From assembly GCA_963761655.1 (NCBI GenBank), contig CAVXHI010000002.1, positions 186,001 to 250,000 on the forward strand: a stretch of DNA of 64,000 bases, written 5' to 3'. The notes beneath the pieces are model-generated. The model ran no database searches. It saw nothing but the letters and a program-made list of their open reading frames with translations, and was not told the DNA's origin. Shown one piece after another: positions 17,725 through 25,941 of the stretch. A program made the translations under genes and the position numbers. This stretch comes from RYN-122 sp963761655 (GTDB lineage: Bacteria > Actinomycetota > Actinomycetes > Mycobacteriales > SCTD01). Positions within the stretch are counted from its first letter, which is position 1. Each line of letters starts with the position of its first letter.

Positions 17725-19097
17725 CGCTCGACCAGCAGCACTGGCAGGACCGGCTCACCGCCCTCGCCGACAAGCACGGCGTCGTGGGCGCCTCGCTCGC
17801 CGTGATGCAGGGCGACGACGTCGTCGAGGCGGCCGCGGGGGTGCTCAACGCCCGGACGCAGCAGCCGGCCACGACCGACAGCGTCTTCCAGATCGGGTCC
17901 ATCACGAAGGTCTGGACCGCGACGCTGGTGATGCAGCTGGTCGACGACGGGCTGCTGGACCTCGACGCGCCGGTGGTGGAGCACCTGCCGACGTTCCGGG
18001 TCGCCGACGAGGAGGTCACGCGGACCGTCACCGCGCGGCACCTGCTCGCCCACACCAGCGGCATCGACGGCGACCTGTTCCTCGACACCGGCCGCGGCGA
18101 CGACGCCCTCGAGCGGTACGTCGAGGCGATGAGCGGCCTCACCCAGGTCCACCCCCTCGGCGCGACCATGTCGTACTGCAACTCGGGCTACAGCCTGCTC
18201 GGCCGCCTCGTCGAGGTGCTGCGCGGTGCCACCTGGGACGCCGTCGTCAAGGAGCGGCTGCTCGTGCCCCTCGGGATCACCGCCGGCGGCACCTTCCCGG
18301 AGGAGGCGCTGCTGTGGGGCGCGGCGGCGGGCCACACGGTCACCGACGGCGAGGCGCAGGTGGTGCCGCAGTGGGGCATCTTCCGCTCCTGCGGACCGGC
18401 GGGCCTGCTCCACATGACCGCGCGCGACCTGCTGCCGTTCGTGCGCCTGCACCTGTCCGGCGGCGTCGCCCCGGACGGCACCCGCCTGCTCTCGGAGGAG
18501 TCGGCCGCGGCGATGCGCGTGCGCCAGGTCGCGGTCCCGGACCCGTACACGCTGGGCAGCCACTGGGGCCTCGGCTGGATCCTCGACGAGCGGTCCGGCC
18601 CCGCCGGAGCCCGCGAGGTCATCTCGCACGACGGCACGACGCTGGGCCAGAACGCGTTCCTGCGGGTCGTCCCGGAGGCCGGCGTCGCGGTGTCGCTGCT
18701 CACCAACGGCGGGGGCGTCCGCGACCTCTACCAGGACCTGTTCGACGAGCTCCTCTTCGAGCTCGCGGGGGTCTCGCTGGCACCCGCGCTGCAGCCCAGC
18801 GGGGACGTCGTGGAGGACGCCGAGCGCTTCCTCGGCACGTACGTGCGCGAGGGGGTCGAGATGACCGTGTCGCGCGCCGACGACGGCGGCCTGCAGCTGC
18901 TCGCGCGGTCGACGGGCCCGCTGTCGGAGGGCCGTCCCGAGCCGGACCCCTCCCCGCTGCGCCCCCTCGACGGCGACGTGCTGGTGACCAAGATGCCCGC
19001 CTACGCGTCCTGGTTCGCCGCCGTCTTCTTCGACCTCGACGGCGAGCGCTACGTGCACCTGGGTGCACGCGCGACGCGGCGGGTCAGCACGGGCTGA
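17721..19097 (+). CDS. Beta-lactamase-fold serine hydrolase (D-aminopeptidase-like)
   Basis: A 458-residue hydrolase coupled to the racemase gene by a 4-base overlap. The motifs are SITK (Ser60, Lys63), YCN (Tyr152) and HDG (His303). The third motif has Asp where the hydrolase at 6331 has Gly, which is common in esterases and D-stereospecific aminopeptidases of this fold. There is no signal peptide, so it is cytoplasmic. Next to a racemase of N-acyl amino acids, cleavage of D-amino-acid peptides or amides is a reasonable proposal but not shown by the sequence. A 13-bp hairpin overlaps its stop codon. Confidence 0.87.
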   Translation: MTLDQQHWQDRLTALADKHGVVGASLAVMQGDDVVEAAAGVLNARTQQPATTDSVFQIGSITKVWTATLVMQLVDDGLLDLDAPVVEHLPTFRVADEEVTRTVTARHLLAHTSGIDGDLFLDTGRGDDALERYVEAMSGLTQVHPLGATMSYCNSGYSLLGRLVEVLRGATWDAVVKERLLVPLGITAGGTFPEEALLWGAAAGHTVTDGEAQVVPQWGIFRSCGPAGLLHMTARDLLPFVRLHLSGGVAPDGTRLLSEESAAAMRVRQVAVPDPYTLGSHWGLGWILDERSGPAGAREVISHDGTTLGQNAFLRVVPEAGVAVSLLTNGGGVRDLYQDLFDELLFELAGVSLAPALQPSGDVVEDAERFLGTYVREGVEMTVSRADDGGLQLLARSTGPLSEGRPEPDPSPLRPLDGDVLVTKMPAYASWFAAVFFDLDGERYVHLGARATRRVSTG

Positions 19098-19105
19098 CCC
19101 GCCGC
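19076..19105. terminator. Bidirectional hairpin terminator
   Basis: Perfect 13-base arms (GCGGCGGGTCAGC and complement) with the loop ACGG span the stop codon of the serine hydrolase and end 8 bases before the stop of the convergent alpha/beta hydrolase. The symmetric position fits termination from both sides. Confidence 0.75.
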
Positions 19106-19113
19106 GGCGGCCC

Positions 19114-20670
19114 CTACCGGAGCAGGGGCACGTCGACCGTCACGTCGGACAGGCTCATCACGCCGGGCACCCGGCTGGCGTGCGCGCCGAACATCTCGGC
19201 GAACGGCGTGACGGCCAGGAACAGCTGCTGACCGGCCGGCACCCGGACCGCCACCGCGGGCAGCTCGATCCGGCGGGAGGCACCGCTGACGGCGGACGCC
19301 TCCCGGTGCGGCAGCACGTTGCTGTCCACGATCGTGGCGTCCGCCGGGGAGGTGCCGACGGCCAGGGCGAAGAAGGCCCGGGCCTCGGGGGTGAGGGTCG
19401 TGACCTTCGCCCGCACGTACGGCGTCCCGGCGACGGTCAGCGTCCCCTTGCCGAGCGGCACGAACTGCGGCGCCCCCGTGACGGCGACCGGCGTCGTGAC
19501 GTCGGCGGCCCGCAGCGGCGTCGGGGTGCCGAGCTTCGCGGTCTGCAGGCAGCCGCCGTCGGGGGTGACGATGGCGAAGCGGCCCGCACCCGGCACGGTC
19601 GCCCTGACGCGCTTGAGGTGCACGTCGAAGAAGCGCAGCTGCAGGGTGGTGAAGTCGCCCTTGCCGCCCTGCAGGGCGGGCGAGCACGGGTCGGCGCCGT
19701 CGTCGCCGAGCGCCACGGCCTCGCCGGCGTGCGAGCCGCGGGGGAGGACGGCGGGCAGGGCGTGTCCGCCGTGGAAGCCGAGGACGACGCTCTTCGCCCG
19801 GGCGCGCGGAGTCAGACCGTCCAGGTTCTTGATCGCGTGGTTGAAGTTGAACAGGTTGTCGCTCACCCCCTGGCGGACCAGGACCGGGACGTCGAGGCGG
19901 CGGCCCTTCGCGATGTGCGTGGCCGGGCCGTTGTCGGCGTAGAAGGACTTCGTCGTCGCGGGGTACTGGCCGGTGGCGGCGCCCACCGCGAAGTCCTGGT
20001 TCACGTGGTCGGGCAGGGCCTGCGACGGCTGGGCGATGCCGACCAGGACGCTGAGCCACTCGCTGCGGGCGACGTCCTGCGGGGCCAGCGCCTCGTTGAT
20101 GTCGTTCCACGTGTACTGCGGGGCGAGGGCGTCGAACCGGGTCCTCCCCGTGGCCGCGACCTCGCTGAAGGCGCCCACGTACTGGTAGCCGCCGCCGTAG
20201 GAGCCGCCCATGGCGCCGATGCGGGGGTCGCCCGGACGGTCCTCCTGCACCCAGGGCTGCGCGGCCGCGAGGTCGATCAGCCGCTGCACGTCCTTGCCCT
20301 CGACGGCGGGGTCCATGGTCTGGGCCTTGCCGCCCGAGTCGCCGAACCCGCGCTGGTCGAAGCTGATGACGCCGTAGCCGTGGGACGTGAACGGCGCGAA
20401 GACGGCCGGGTCGGTGGTGCGGCTGCCGCCCCAGCCGTGGCCGTGCAGCAGCATCGGCACGGGGCGCTTCGCGGAGGCGCCGGCCGGCTTGAACATCGTG
20501 TAGCAGATGTCGACCGGGCCGGGGGTGTCCGGGTCGCCGACGCTCGTGACGCAGCCGTCGGTGACGGTCGGTCCGGCGACGGCGGCCTGGGAGGCCGGGG
20601 CGAGCAGGCCGGCGGTGACGGCCAGGGTGCTGAGGGCCGCGTACAGGGCGGCGCGACGAGGAGTGGGCAT
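19114..20670 (-). CDS. Secreted X-Pro dipeptidyl-peptidase/CocE-like alpha/beta hydrolase
   Basis: A 518-residue exported serine hydrolase. The N terminus has basic residues, a hydrophobic stretch and a likely cleavage site after APASQA. The catalytic domain has LLHGHGWGG (oxyanion region) and the nucleophile in GGSYGG (Ser157). The C-terminal half (after about residue 330) resembles the jelly-roll domain of X-Pro dipeptidyl-peptidases. It is the third gene of an SBP-dipeptidase-hydrolase operon on the minus strand. A plausible reading is extracellular release of small peptides or acyl compounds that the coupled binding protein takes up. Confidence 0.87.
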   Translation of the reverse strand: MPTPRRAALYAALSTLAVTAGLLAPASQAAVAGPTVTDGCVTSVGDPDTPGPVDICYTMFKPAGASAKRPVPMLLHGHGWGGSRTTDPAVFAPFTSHGYGVISFDQRGFGDSGGKAQTMDPAVEGKDVQRLIDLAAAQPWVQEDRPGDPRIGAMGGSYGGGYQYVGAFSEVAATGRTRFDALAPQYTWNDINEALAPQDVARSEWLSVLVGIAQPSQALPDHVNQDFAVGAATGQYPATTKSFYADNGPATHIAKGRRLDVPVLVRQGVSDNLFNFNHAIKNLDGLTPRARAKSVVLGFHGGHALPAVLPRGSHAGEAVALGDDGADPCSPALQGGKGDFTTLQLRFFDVHLKRVRATVPGAGRFAIVTPDGGCLQTAKLGTPTPLRAADVTTPVAVTGAPQFVPLGKGTLTVAGTPYVRAKVTTLTPEARAFFALAVGTSPADATIVDSNVLPHREASAVSGASRRIELPAVAVRVPAGQQLFLAVTPFAEMFGAHASRVPGVMSLSDVTVDVPLLR

Positions 20671-20695
20671 GCAGAGGTGTTCGACGTGCGGTCCG

Positions 20696-21754
20696 TCACT
20701 CCTGCTGGCGCAGCTGCAGCGGTACGCCCAGCGCCGTGCGGAACAGCCGGAGGTCGTTGCCCCCGAGCACGGCGCGGACGTCGTCGTCGGCCCAGCCGCG
20801 GCGGACCAGCTCCTGCGTGACCAGGGGGAGGCCGGCCGGGCCCTCGAGCCCGGGGACGACCCACTTCGCGTCGACGCCCTCCATGACGAGGCTGTCGACT
20901 CCGGGGTGCAGCTCCTCGAACACCTGCTGCAGGAAGTCCGGCCCGAGACCGACCGCCCCGACCCCCGACACGGAGGCCACGTGCTCGAGGTGGTCGACCA
21001 CCCGCGCGACCGTGAACCGGGCGGGGTCGGTGTCGAGGAACCCGGCGAACAGGTTCACGTTGACGACGCCGCCGCCCGCGGCGATCCCGGTCAGCCGGGC
21101 GTCGGTGAGGTTGCGGTGGTGCCCGCGCAGCTCGTGCGCCGAGGAGTGCGTGGCGATGACGGGACGCCGGGCGACCTCGAGCACGTGGTCGACGCCCCGC
21201 GCGCCCAGGTGGCTGACGTCGACGAGGAGCCCGAGCTCCTCCATCAGCGCGATCGCCTCGACACCGGCCCGGGTCAGCCGCGACCCGGCGGCGTCCTCCC
21301 CGGAGCCGTCCGCCAGGGCGGTGCGCCCGAAGTGCGTCAGCGACGCGACCCGCACCCCGACCCGGAACAGCGTGGACAGCAGCTCGACGTCGGAGCCGAC
21401 CGCCTCCAGGCCCTCCAGGGCGAGCACCAGGGCGATCCGGCCGGACGCGACGGCCGCGTCGACGTCGGCACCGGTCAGGCAGACGGCGACGTCGTCGGGG
21501 TTGCCCTCCGCGATCGTCCAGCCCGACTCGAGCATCCTCAGGGTCTGCCGCAGGGCGCCCTCGGGCCGGTGGACGTCGTCGACGAAGACGGGCAGGACCT
21601 GCACGTCGACGCCGCCCTGGCGCAGCTGCGGCAGCCACGACTCCCGGAAGTACGCCGCCTGCTGCGCCCTGGGCCGACGGCTGGTGAGCATGAGGAGGTC
21701 GTCGTGGGTGTCCACGACGACGGCCTCGGCGTGGAGCGCGAGCGCGTCGCTCAC
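20696..21754 (-). CDS. M19-family membrane-dipeptidase-like dipeptidase
   Basis: A 352-residue M19 (renal dipeptidase) homologue with the binuclear zinc ligands in the expected order: His17-x-Asp19 (DTHDDLLML), the bridging Glu in LALEGLEAVGSD, His in IATHSSAHEL, then HHRNLTD and GLGPDF. Family members cleave L-L and L-D dipeptides. No signal peptide is seen. The GTG at 21754 overlaps the stop of the binding-protein gene by 4 bases, so uptake and cleavage are co-expressed. This supports a dipeptide-like ligand for SBP 3 (inference). Confidence 0.9.
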   Translation of the reverse strand: MSDALALHAEAVVVDTHDDLLMLTSRRPRAQQAAYFRESWLPQLRQGGVDVQVLPVFVDDVHRPEGALRQTLRMLESGWTIAEGNPDDVAVCLTGADVDAAVASGRIALVLALEGLEAVGSDVELLSTLFRVGVRVASLTHFGRTALADGSGEDAAGSRLTRAGVEAIALMEELGLLVDVSHLGARGVDHVLEVARRPVIATHSSAHELRGHHRNLTDARLTGIAAGGGVVNVNLFAGFLDTDPARFTVARVVDHLEHVASVSGVGAVGLGPDFLQQVFEELHPGVDSLVMEGVDAKWVVPGLEGPAGLPLVTQELVRRGWADDDVRAVLGGNDLRLFRTALGVPLQLRQQE

Positions 21755-23313
21755 CGGAGCGGCCGCTCGGGGCCGGCGAAGGTGAAGCAGCTGCAGCCCG
21801 TGTCGTACCGGAACGCGCGGCGGCTGGCCGCACCGTCCAGGGCTCCGGGGGCGTAGCTCAGGCTGAACGTCGCGGCCCCCACGAGGCTCGTGCCGAGGCC
21901 GCCTCCCGCCGCGCCGAGGTCCGCGATGCTGCTGCGGCCCGCGGTCGAGCGCAGCAGCGCCTCGAGGGCGAAGAAGGTGTCGCAGCCGCTGTAGGCGTAG
22001 TAGAAGTCCGCACTGCTGGTCGGCAGCACGTTCGAGGACCGCAGCAGCGCCAGGCACCGCTTCTGGACGGCGGACCGCGGCGGCTGCTTGTCCAGCGCGA
22101 CGTCGAGCGAGGGCTGCCAGCCCATGCCCTTCATGTTGGCGAGCTGCGCCGCGGGGGAGTTCTGCGCGATCGCGATGGGCTGCGCCCGCGACGACAGCAC
22201 GTACCCGGGGCGGTAGCCCTGGCTCTCCGCCGACTGGGCGAACAGCAGCACCTCGGTCGACTCGACGTTGCTGACGTAGGTGACCTGCGTGGCGCCGGAG
22301 GAGCGGAAGCGCAGCACCGCGTTCTGCAGCGCCGTCGCGATGGGGCCGAGGTCGGAGAAGCCGGTCACGCACTGCACCTCGACCGGCACGAGGGTCACGC
22401 CGGCCGCCTTGGCCGCGGGGACCAGTCCCTTCTCGTACCCGGCCCGCGTCTCGGGGCACGCGTCCACGATGACGCCCACCGTGGTGCCCTTGGGGAACGA
22501 CCCGATCTCCTGCCCGGTGGCGAACAGCGCCCGTTCGCGGCGCTCCATGGACGGGGCGGCGGTCGACAGGAAGTTGGTGGTGGCGCGCGCGGTCGCCGCG
22601 CTGGTCCCGCCGGCACCGGAGTCCACCTGGTACGCCCCGCCGCCGCGCAGGCAGCGCGAGAAGCCGTCGTCGTAGTCCGAGACGGTGAGCGCGACGGCCA
22701 CCTTGGCGTCCTGGGTGAAGGCCGCGCAGGCCGCGGCGCGCTCCCGGTTGTAGTCCGTGGCCGTCGGGTCGGTCTCGTAGTAGGTCGGCGCGATCCTGCG
22801 GCCGCTGACCCCGCCGGCCGCGTTGAACGCCTTGACCAGGCCCTTGAAGACGGCGCCCAGGGTCAGGGTGGTGCCGGTGCTGACGCCCGCCGACTCGTTG
22901 GCCTGCTGGCCGTTGCCCTTCTCCACGATGAACCCGAGCGAGATCGGTGACGTCACCGCCGGCCGGCCGGCGCCAGGGCCGCGGGCCGGGGCGTCTCCGG
23001 TCGGCGCAGAACCGGGCTGCGTGCTGGTGCCCGACCGCGGGCTGCCCGGCAGGTCGGGGCCGGCCGGAGCGCTCCCGGTCCCGGGCGCGCTCCCGCTGCC
23101 GTCGACCGCCGCGGCGTCCGGGACCCCGGTCAGAGGGGCACCCGCGCTGTCGACCGCGACGCCGTCCGCGCCCTCGACCTGCCCCAGGCCCTCACCGCTG
23201 ACCTGCGCGGGCGCCGACTGCTGCCGTTCGGCCAGGGGCACCGTGGTGCCGCAGGCGCTCACCGCGAGGGCGCACAGGGCGAGGAGGGCGAGCCGGCTCC
23301 GCAGGACGTCCAT
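21751..23313 (-). CDS. LIV-type ABC substrate-binding lipoprotein (SBP 3)
   Basis: A 520-residue lipoprotein with lipobox AVSAC (Cys21), a Gly/Ala/Pro/Ser-rich tether of about 95 residues, then a type I binding domain from ISLGFIVEKGN. FNAAGGVSGRRIAPTYY is the LivK-like signature region. The C terminus has GCSCFTFAGPERPLR with the Cys-x-Cys motif. The ATG at 23313 immediately precedes the signal sequence. It heads an operon with the M19 dipeptidase and a secreted hydrolase and is divergent from SBP 4 at 23519. No permease is adjacent. Confidence 0.88.
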   Translation of the reverse strand: MDVLRSRLALLALCALAVSACGTTVPLAERQQSAPAQVSGEGLGQVEGADGVAVDSAGAPLTGVPDAAAVDGSGSAPGTGSAPAGPDLPGSPRSGTSTQPGSAPTGDAPARGPGAGRPAVTSPISLGFIVEKGNGQQANESAGVSTGTTLTLGAVFKGLVKAFNAAGGVSGRRIAPTYYETDPTATDYNRERAAACAAFTQDAKVAVALTVSDYDDGFSRCLRGGGAYQVDSGAGGTSAATARATTNFLSTAAPSMERRERALFATGQEIGSFPKGTTVGVIVDACPETRAGYEKGLVPAAKAAGVTLVPVEVQCVTGFSDLGPIATALQNAVLRFRSSGATQVTYVSNVESTEVLLFAQSAESQGYRPGYVLSSRAQPIAIAQNSPAAQLANMKGMGWQPSLDVALDKQPPRSAVQKRCLALLRSSNVLPTSSADFYYAYSGCDTFFALEALLRSTAGRSSIADLGAAGGGLGTSLVGAATFSLSYAPGALDGAASRRAFRYDTGCSCFTFAGPERPLR

Positions 23314-23442
23314 CCCGGGACGGTAGGACCGGTGTCGAGGGCGGGCATCGTCGCGCAGGCCCACGGGGACGGGGTCAGGGTGGTGCCGGTGGACAGGGTC
23401 CCGGGACCGCCGGACCACGCCGGCGCCGAGGCACCGTGGTGA

Positions 23443-23470
23443 CACAGCCCACTCCGGCAGGCGGGCTGTG
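23443..23470. promoter_or_regulatory. Inverted repeat between divergent SBP genes
   Basis: CACAGCCC, 12 bases, GGGCTGTG: perfect 8-base arms in the 205-base gap between the divergent SBP 3 and SBP 4 genes, 48 bases before the SBP 4 start. It could be a shared operator or an RNA hairpin in the SBP 4 leader. No regulator gene is adjacent. Confidence 0.4.
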
Positions 23471-23518
23471 GACCTCGTCCCCGGTGCAGGAGCAGACCGC
23501 CTCGTCCAGGATCGAGCC

Positions 23519-25117
23519 ATGCTCCGCACCCCTGCTCCCCGTCTGGTCGCCCTCGCCCTCGGGCTCTCCCTGCTGACCGCGTGCGGCAGCACGGTGCAGC
23601 AGTCCTCCGAGGTCACCGCGGGCGGCTCGCTCGGCCAGGGGACGACCGGGCTCACGACGGAGGCCGCTCCGGGTGCGGTCGGCGCCGTCCCGGGCAGCGA
23701 CACCGGGGTCCCGGCCGCTCCGGCGCCCGGGAGCGCCGCGGGGCCCGCCGCAGCCGGGAGCACGACGGTGTCCCGGCCCGGCGCCCTCGCGGCCCCGGCG
23801 AAGGGCGGCAGCAGTGCGGGCAGCGCCGCGGCGGCCGCTGCCGGACTCCCCCCGGGCTCGGTCGCGGCGGCGGACGTGCCGGAGAAGGGCCGCGGCTGGG
23901 ACAAGGACTTCGTCTACATCGGCGTCGCGACGCAGAAGGACGTGGCGGGGGTCGCCAAGAGCGTCGGGGCCAACAGCCTCGACCCGGGCGACCAGGAGGC
24001 GCAGGCGCTGTCGGTGGCGGCGTACTTCAACAGCAGGGGTGGCGTGTTCGGCCGGAAGGTCAAGATCGTCTTCAAGGACCAGGCCACGGTCGCGACGCAG
24101 CAGGACCCGAACACGGCGGGTGCGGCCGCCTGCACGTACTTCACGCAGGACCGCCCGGTCATCGGCCTGCTCAACCCGGTGACGCTCATGGACGTCCCCA
24201 GCTTCCGGGCCTGCCTCGCCAAGGCCAGGACGCCGCTGTTCAGCGCGTCGGTGGCCGCCGTCGACGACAAGGTCGGCCGGGACCTCGCGCCGTTCTTCTA
24301 CCAGTCGGTCGCGCCCTCCTGGAACGCCCTCGCACCCGTCCTGGTCGCCCGGTTGAAGGCCCAGGGGTGGTTCGCCGGCTGGAACACCCGGACGGGGACG
24401 ACCGCGCCGGGCGCGGCCAAGGTCGGCGTGCTGATCGACACGACCGACGTCGGGAAGCGGGTCGGCGCCGTCGTCGCCTCGGCCCTCGAGGCGGCCGGCC
24501 AGCCCGCGCCCGTGGTCTACGCCGCGAGCGGCAGCGACTACTCCGGCGCGGTCCTGCAGTTCAGCGGCAACGGCGTCACCCACGTCATCTCGACCAACTC
24601 CGACCTGCTGCCCTTCCAGCTGTCCGCCAACAGCCAGGGCTACCGACCGCGCTACGGCATCCACACCTACAACGCCCCGCAGGTGTTCCTCGAGGCGAAC
24701 TCCCCGCAGGGGCAGAACACCGGCGCGCTCGGCGTCGGCTGGTCGCCGTCGCTGGACGTGGCCCAGGCCAACGACACCGGTGACGTCGGGCCGGGCGAGA
24801 AGCTGTGCAAGGAGGTCTTCGCGGCGGGCAAGCAGTCGTTCGAGGGCAAGCGCTTCGCCGAGGCCGTCGCCTTCGCCTTCTGCGACGGCATCCGCCTCAT
24901 CGTCGGGGGCGCGGCGGCGGGTGGCGGGTTCACCGGCACGCAGGTCTACGACGGGATCCAGCGCACTGCGGGGAAGTTCTCCTCCGCGTTCTCCTTCGGC
25001 AGCGGCCTCGGCCCGTCGACCCTGTTCGTCCCCGGCGCGGCCCGTGACCTGACCTTCGTCGCGTCCTGCCGCTGCATGAAGTACGGCGCGTCGACGGTGC
25101 ACAGCCTTCGCCGGTGA
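23519..25117 (+). CDS. LIV-type ABC substrate-binding lipoprotein (SBP 4)
   Basis: A 532-residue lipoprotein with lipobox LLTAC (Cys22), then a long Gly/Ala/Pro/Ser-rich tether of about 105 residues and a type I binding domain from DFVYIGVATQKD. YFNSRGGVFGRKVKIVFKDQ matches the LivK-like family. A C-terminal ASCRCMKYG gives the Cys-x-Cys motif. The ATG at 23519 was chosen because the signal peptide starts there; an in-frame GTG 51 bases upstream would add an unusual acidic extension. Its stop overlaps the start of an alpha/beta hydrolase gene by 4 bases. Confidence 0.88.
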   Translation: MLRTPAPRLVALALGLSLLTACGSTVQQSSEVTAGGSLGQGTTGLTTEAAPGAVGAVPGSDTGVPAAPAPGSAAGPAAAGSTTVSRPGALAAPAKGGSSAGSAAAAAAGLPPGSVAAADVPEKGRGWDKDFVYIGVATQKDVAGVAKSVGANSLDPGDQEAQALSVAAYFNSRGGVFGRKVKIVFKDQATVATQQDPNTAGAAACTYFTQDRPVIGLLNPVTLMDVPSFRACLAKARTPLFSASVAAVDDKVGRDLAPFFYQSVAPSWNALAPVLVARLKAQGWFAGWNTRTGTTAPGAAKVGVLIDTTDVGKRVGAVVASALEAAGQPAPVVYAASGSDYSGAVLQFSGNGVTHVISTNSDLLPFQLSANSQGYRPRYGIHTYNAPQVFLEANSPQGQNTGALGVGWSPSLDVAQANDTGDVGPGEKLCKEVFAAGKQSFEGKRFAEAVAFAFCDGIRLIVGGAAAGGGFTGTQVYDGIQRTAGKFSSAFSFGSGLGPSTLFVPGAARDLTFVASCRCMKYGASTVHSLRR

Positions 25118-25890
25118 CCCTGGTGCGGGTCAGCGACGGCGTCGCGCTCGACGTCGTCCAGGAGGGCAGCGGCCGGCCCGTCGTCCTCGTGAACGGCTAC
25201 GGCGCCCCCGGCGCCCTGTGGGTGCACCAGCGCGAGGCGCTCCGCGACGCGCACCGCGTCGTCGTGCTGGACCGGCGAGGGCACGGGGCGTCGGAGCGAC
25301 CGCTCCACGGGCAGCGGATGGCCCGGCACGGCAAGGACGTCCACGACGTGCTGGCGGCGCTCGACCTCGACGACGTCCTGCTCGTCGGTGCCTCCATGGG
25401 CGCGAGCACCTGCCTGGCCTACCTGGACCTGTTCGGGAGCGACCGGCTCCGCGGCGTGGTCCTGGTCGACCAGACGCCCAAGATGGTGAACGAGGGCGAC
25501 TGGCAGCTCGGCATGACCGGCCTGACCCGCGAGGGTCTGGAGCCGTTCCTCGCGGGCTTCCCCGGGGCGCTGGACCCCTTCCACGCGGTCCCCGGGCCCG
25601 AGGTGCTCGCCCTCGGCGTCGTCGAGCCGCCGTTCTCGGTCGAGCAGACCCGGCCGCTGCTGAGGGACCACGCGGAGAAGGACTGGCGCGACGTCCTGCC
25701 CGGGGTCGACGTCCCGCTGCTCGCCGTCGCCGGACGGCACAGCCCGTTCTGGCCGTGGGAGTCGAGCGCCTGGATGGCGGAGACGGCACCGCACGGCGAG
25801 CTGGCGGTCCTGGAGCGCAGCGGCCACGTCCCGCCTCTCGAGGAGCCGGCGGCGTTCACGGACGTGCTGCGGGAGTTCGCCGACCGCTGA
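25114..25890 (+). CDS. Alpha/beta-fold hydrolase
   Basis: A 258-residue cytoplasmic hydrolase with the nucleophile elbow VGASMGAS (Ser94), a typical N-terminal LVNGYGAPG oxyanion loop and the C-terminal catalytic His in ERSGHVPPLEEP. It is coupled by GTGA overlap to SBP 4, which suggests it processes the ligand imported by that protein, probably an ester or lactone-type compound. Substrate is unknown. Haloalkane dehalogenase or perhydrolase-like relatives share the same fold. Confidence 0.87.
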   Translation: MTLVRVSDGVALDVVQEGSGRPVVLVNGYGAPGALWVHQREALRDAHRVVVLDRRGHGASERPLHGQRMARHGKDVHDVLAALDLDDVLLVGASMGASTCLAYLDLFGSDRLRGVVLVDQTPKMVNEGDWQLGMTGLTREGLEPFLAGFPGALDPFHAVPGPEVLALGVVEPPFSVEQTRPLLRDHAEKDWRDVLPGVDVPLLAVAGRHSPFWPWESSAWMAETAPHGELAVLERSGHVPPLEEPAAFTDVLREFADR

Positions 25891-25941
25891 GCGTCCAGCG
25901 CGGCGGGGGTCGCGGTCGAGGACGTCGGAGCGCGCGCCGGC

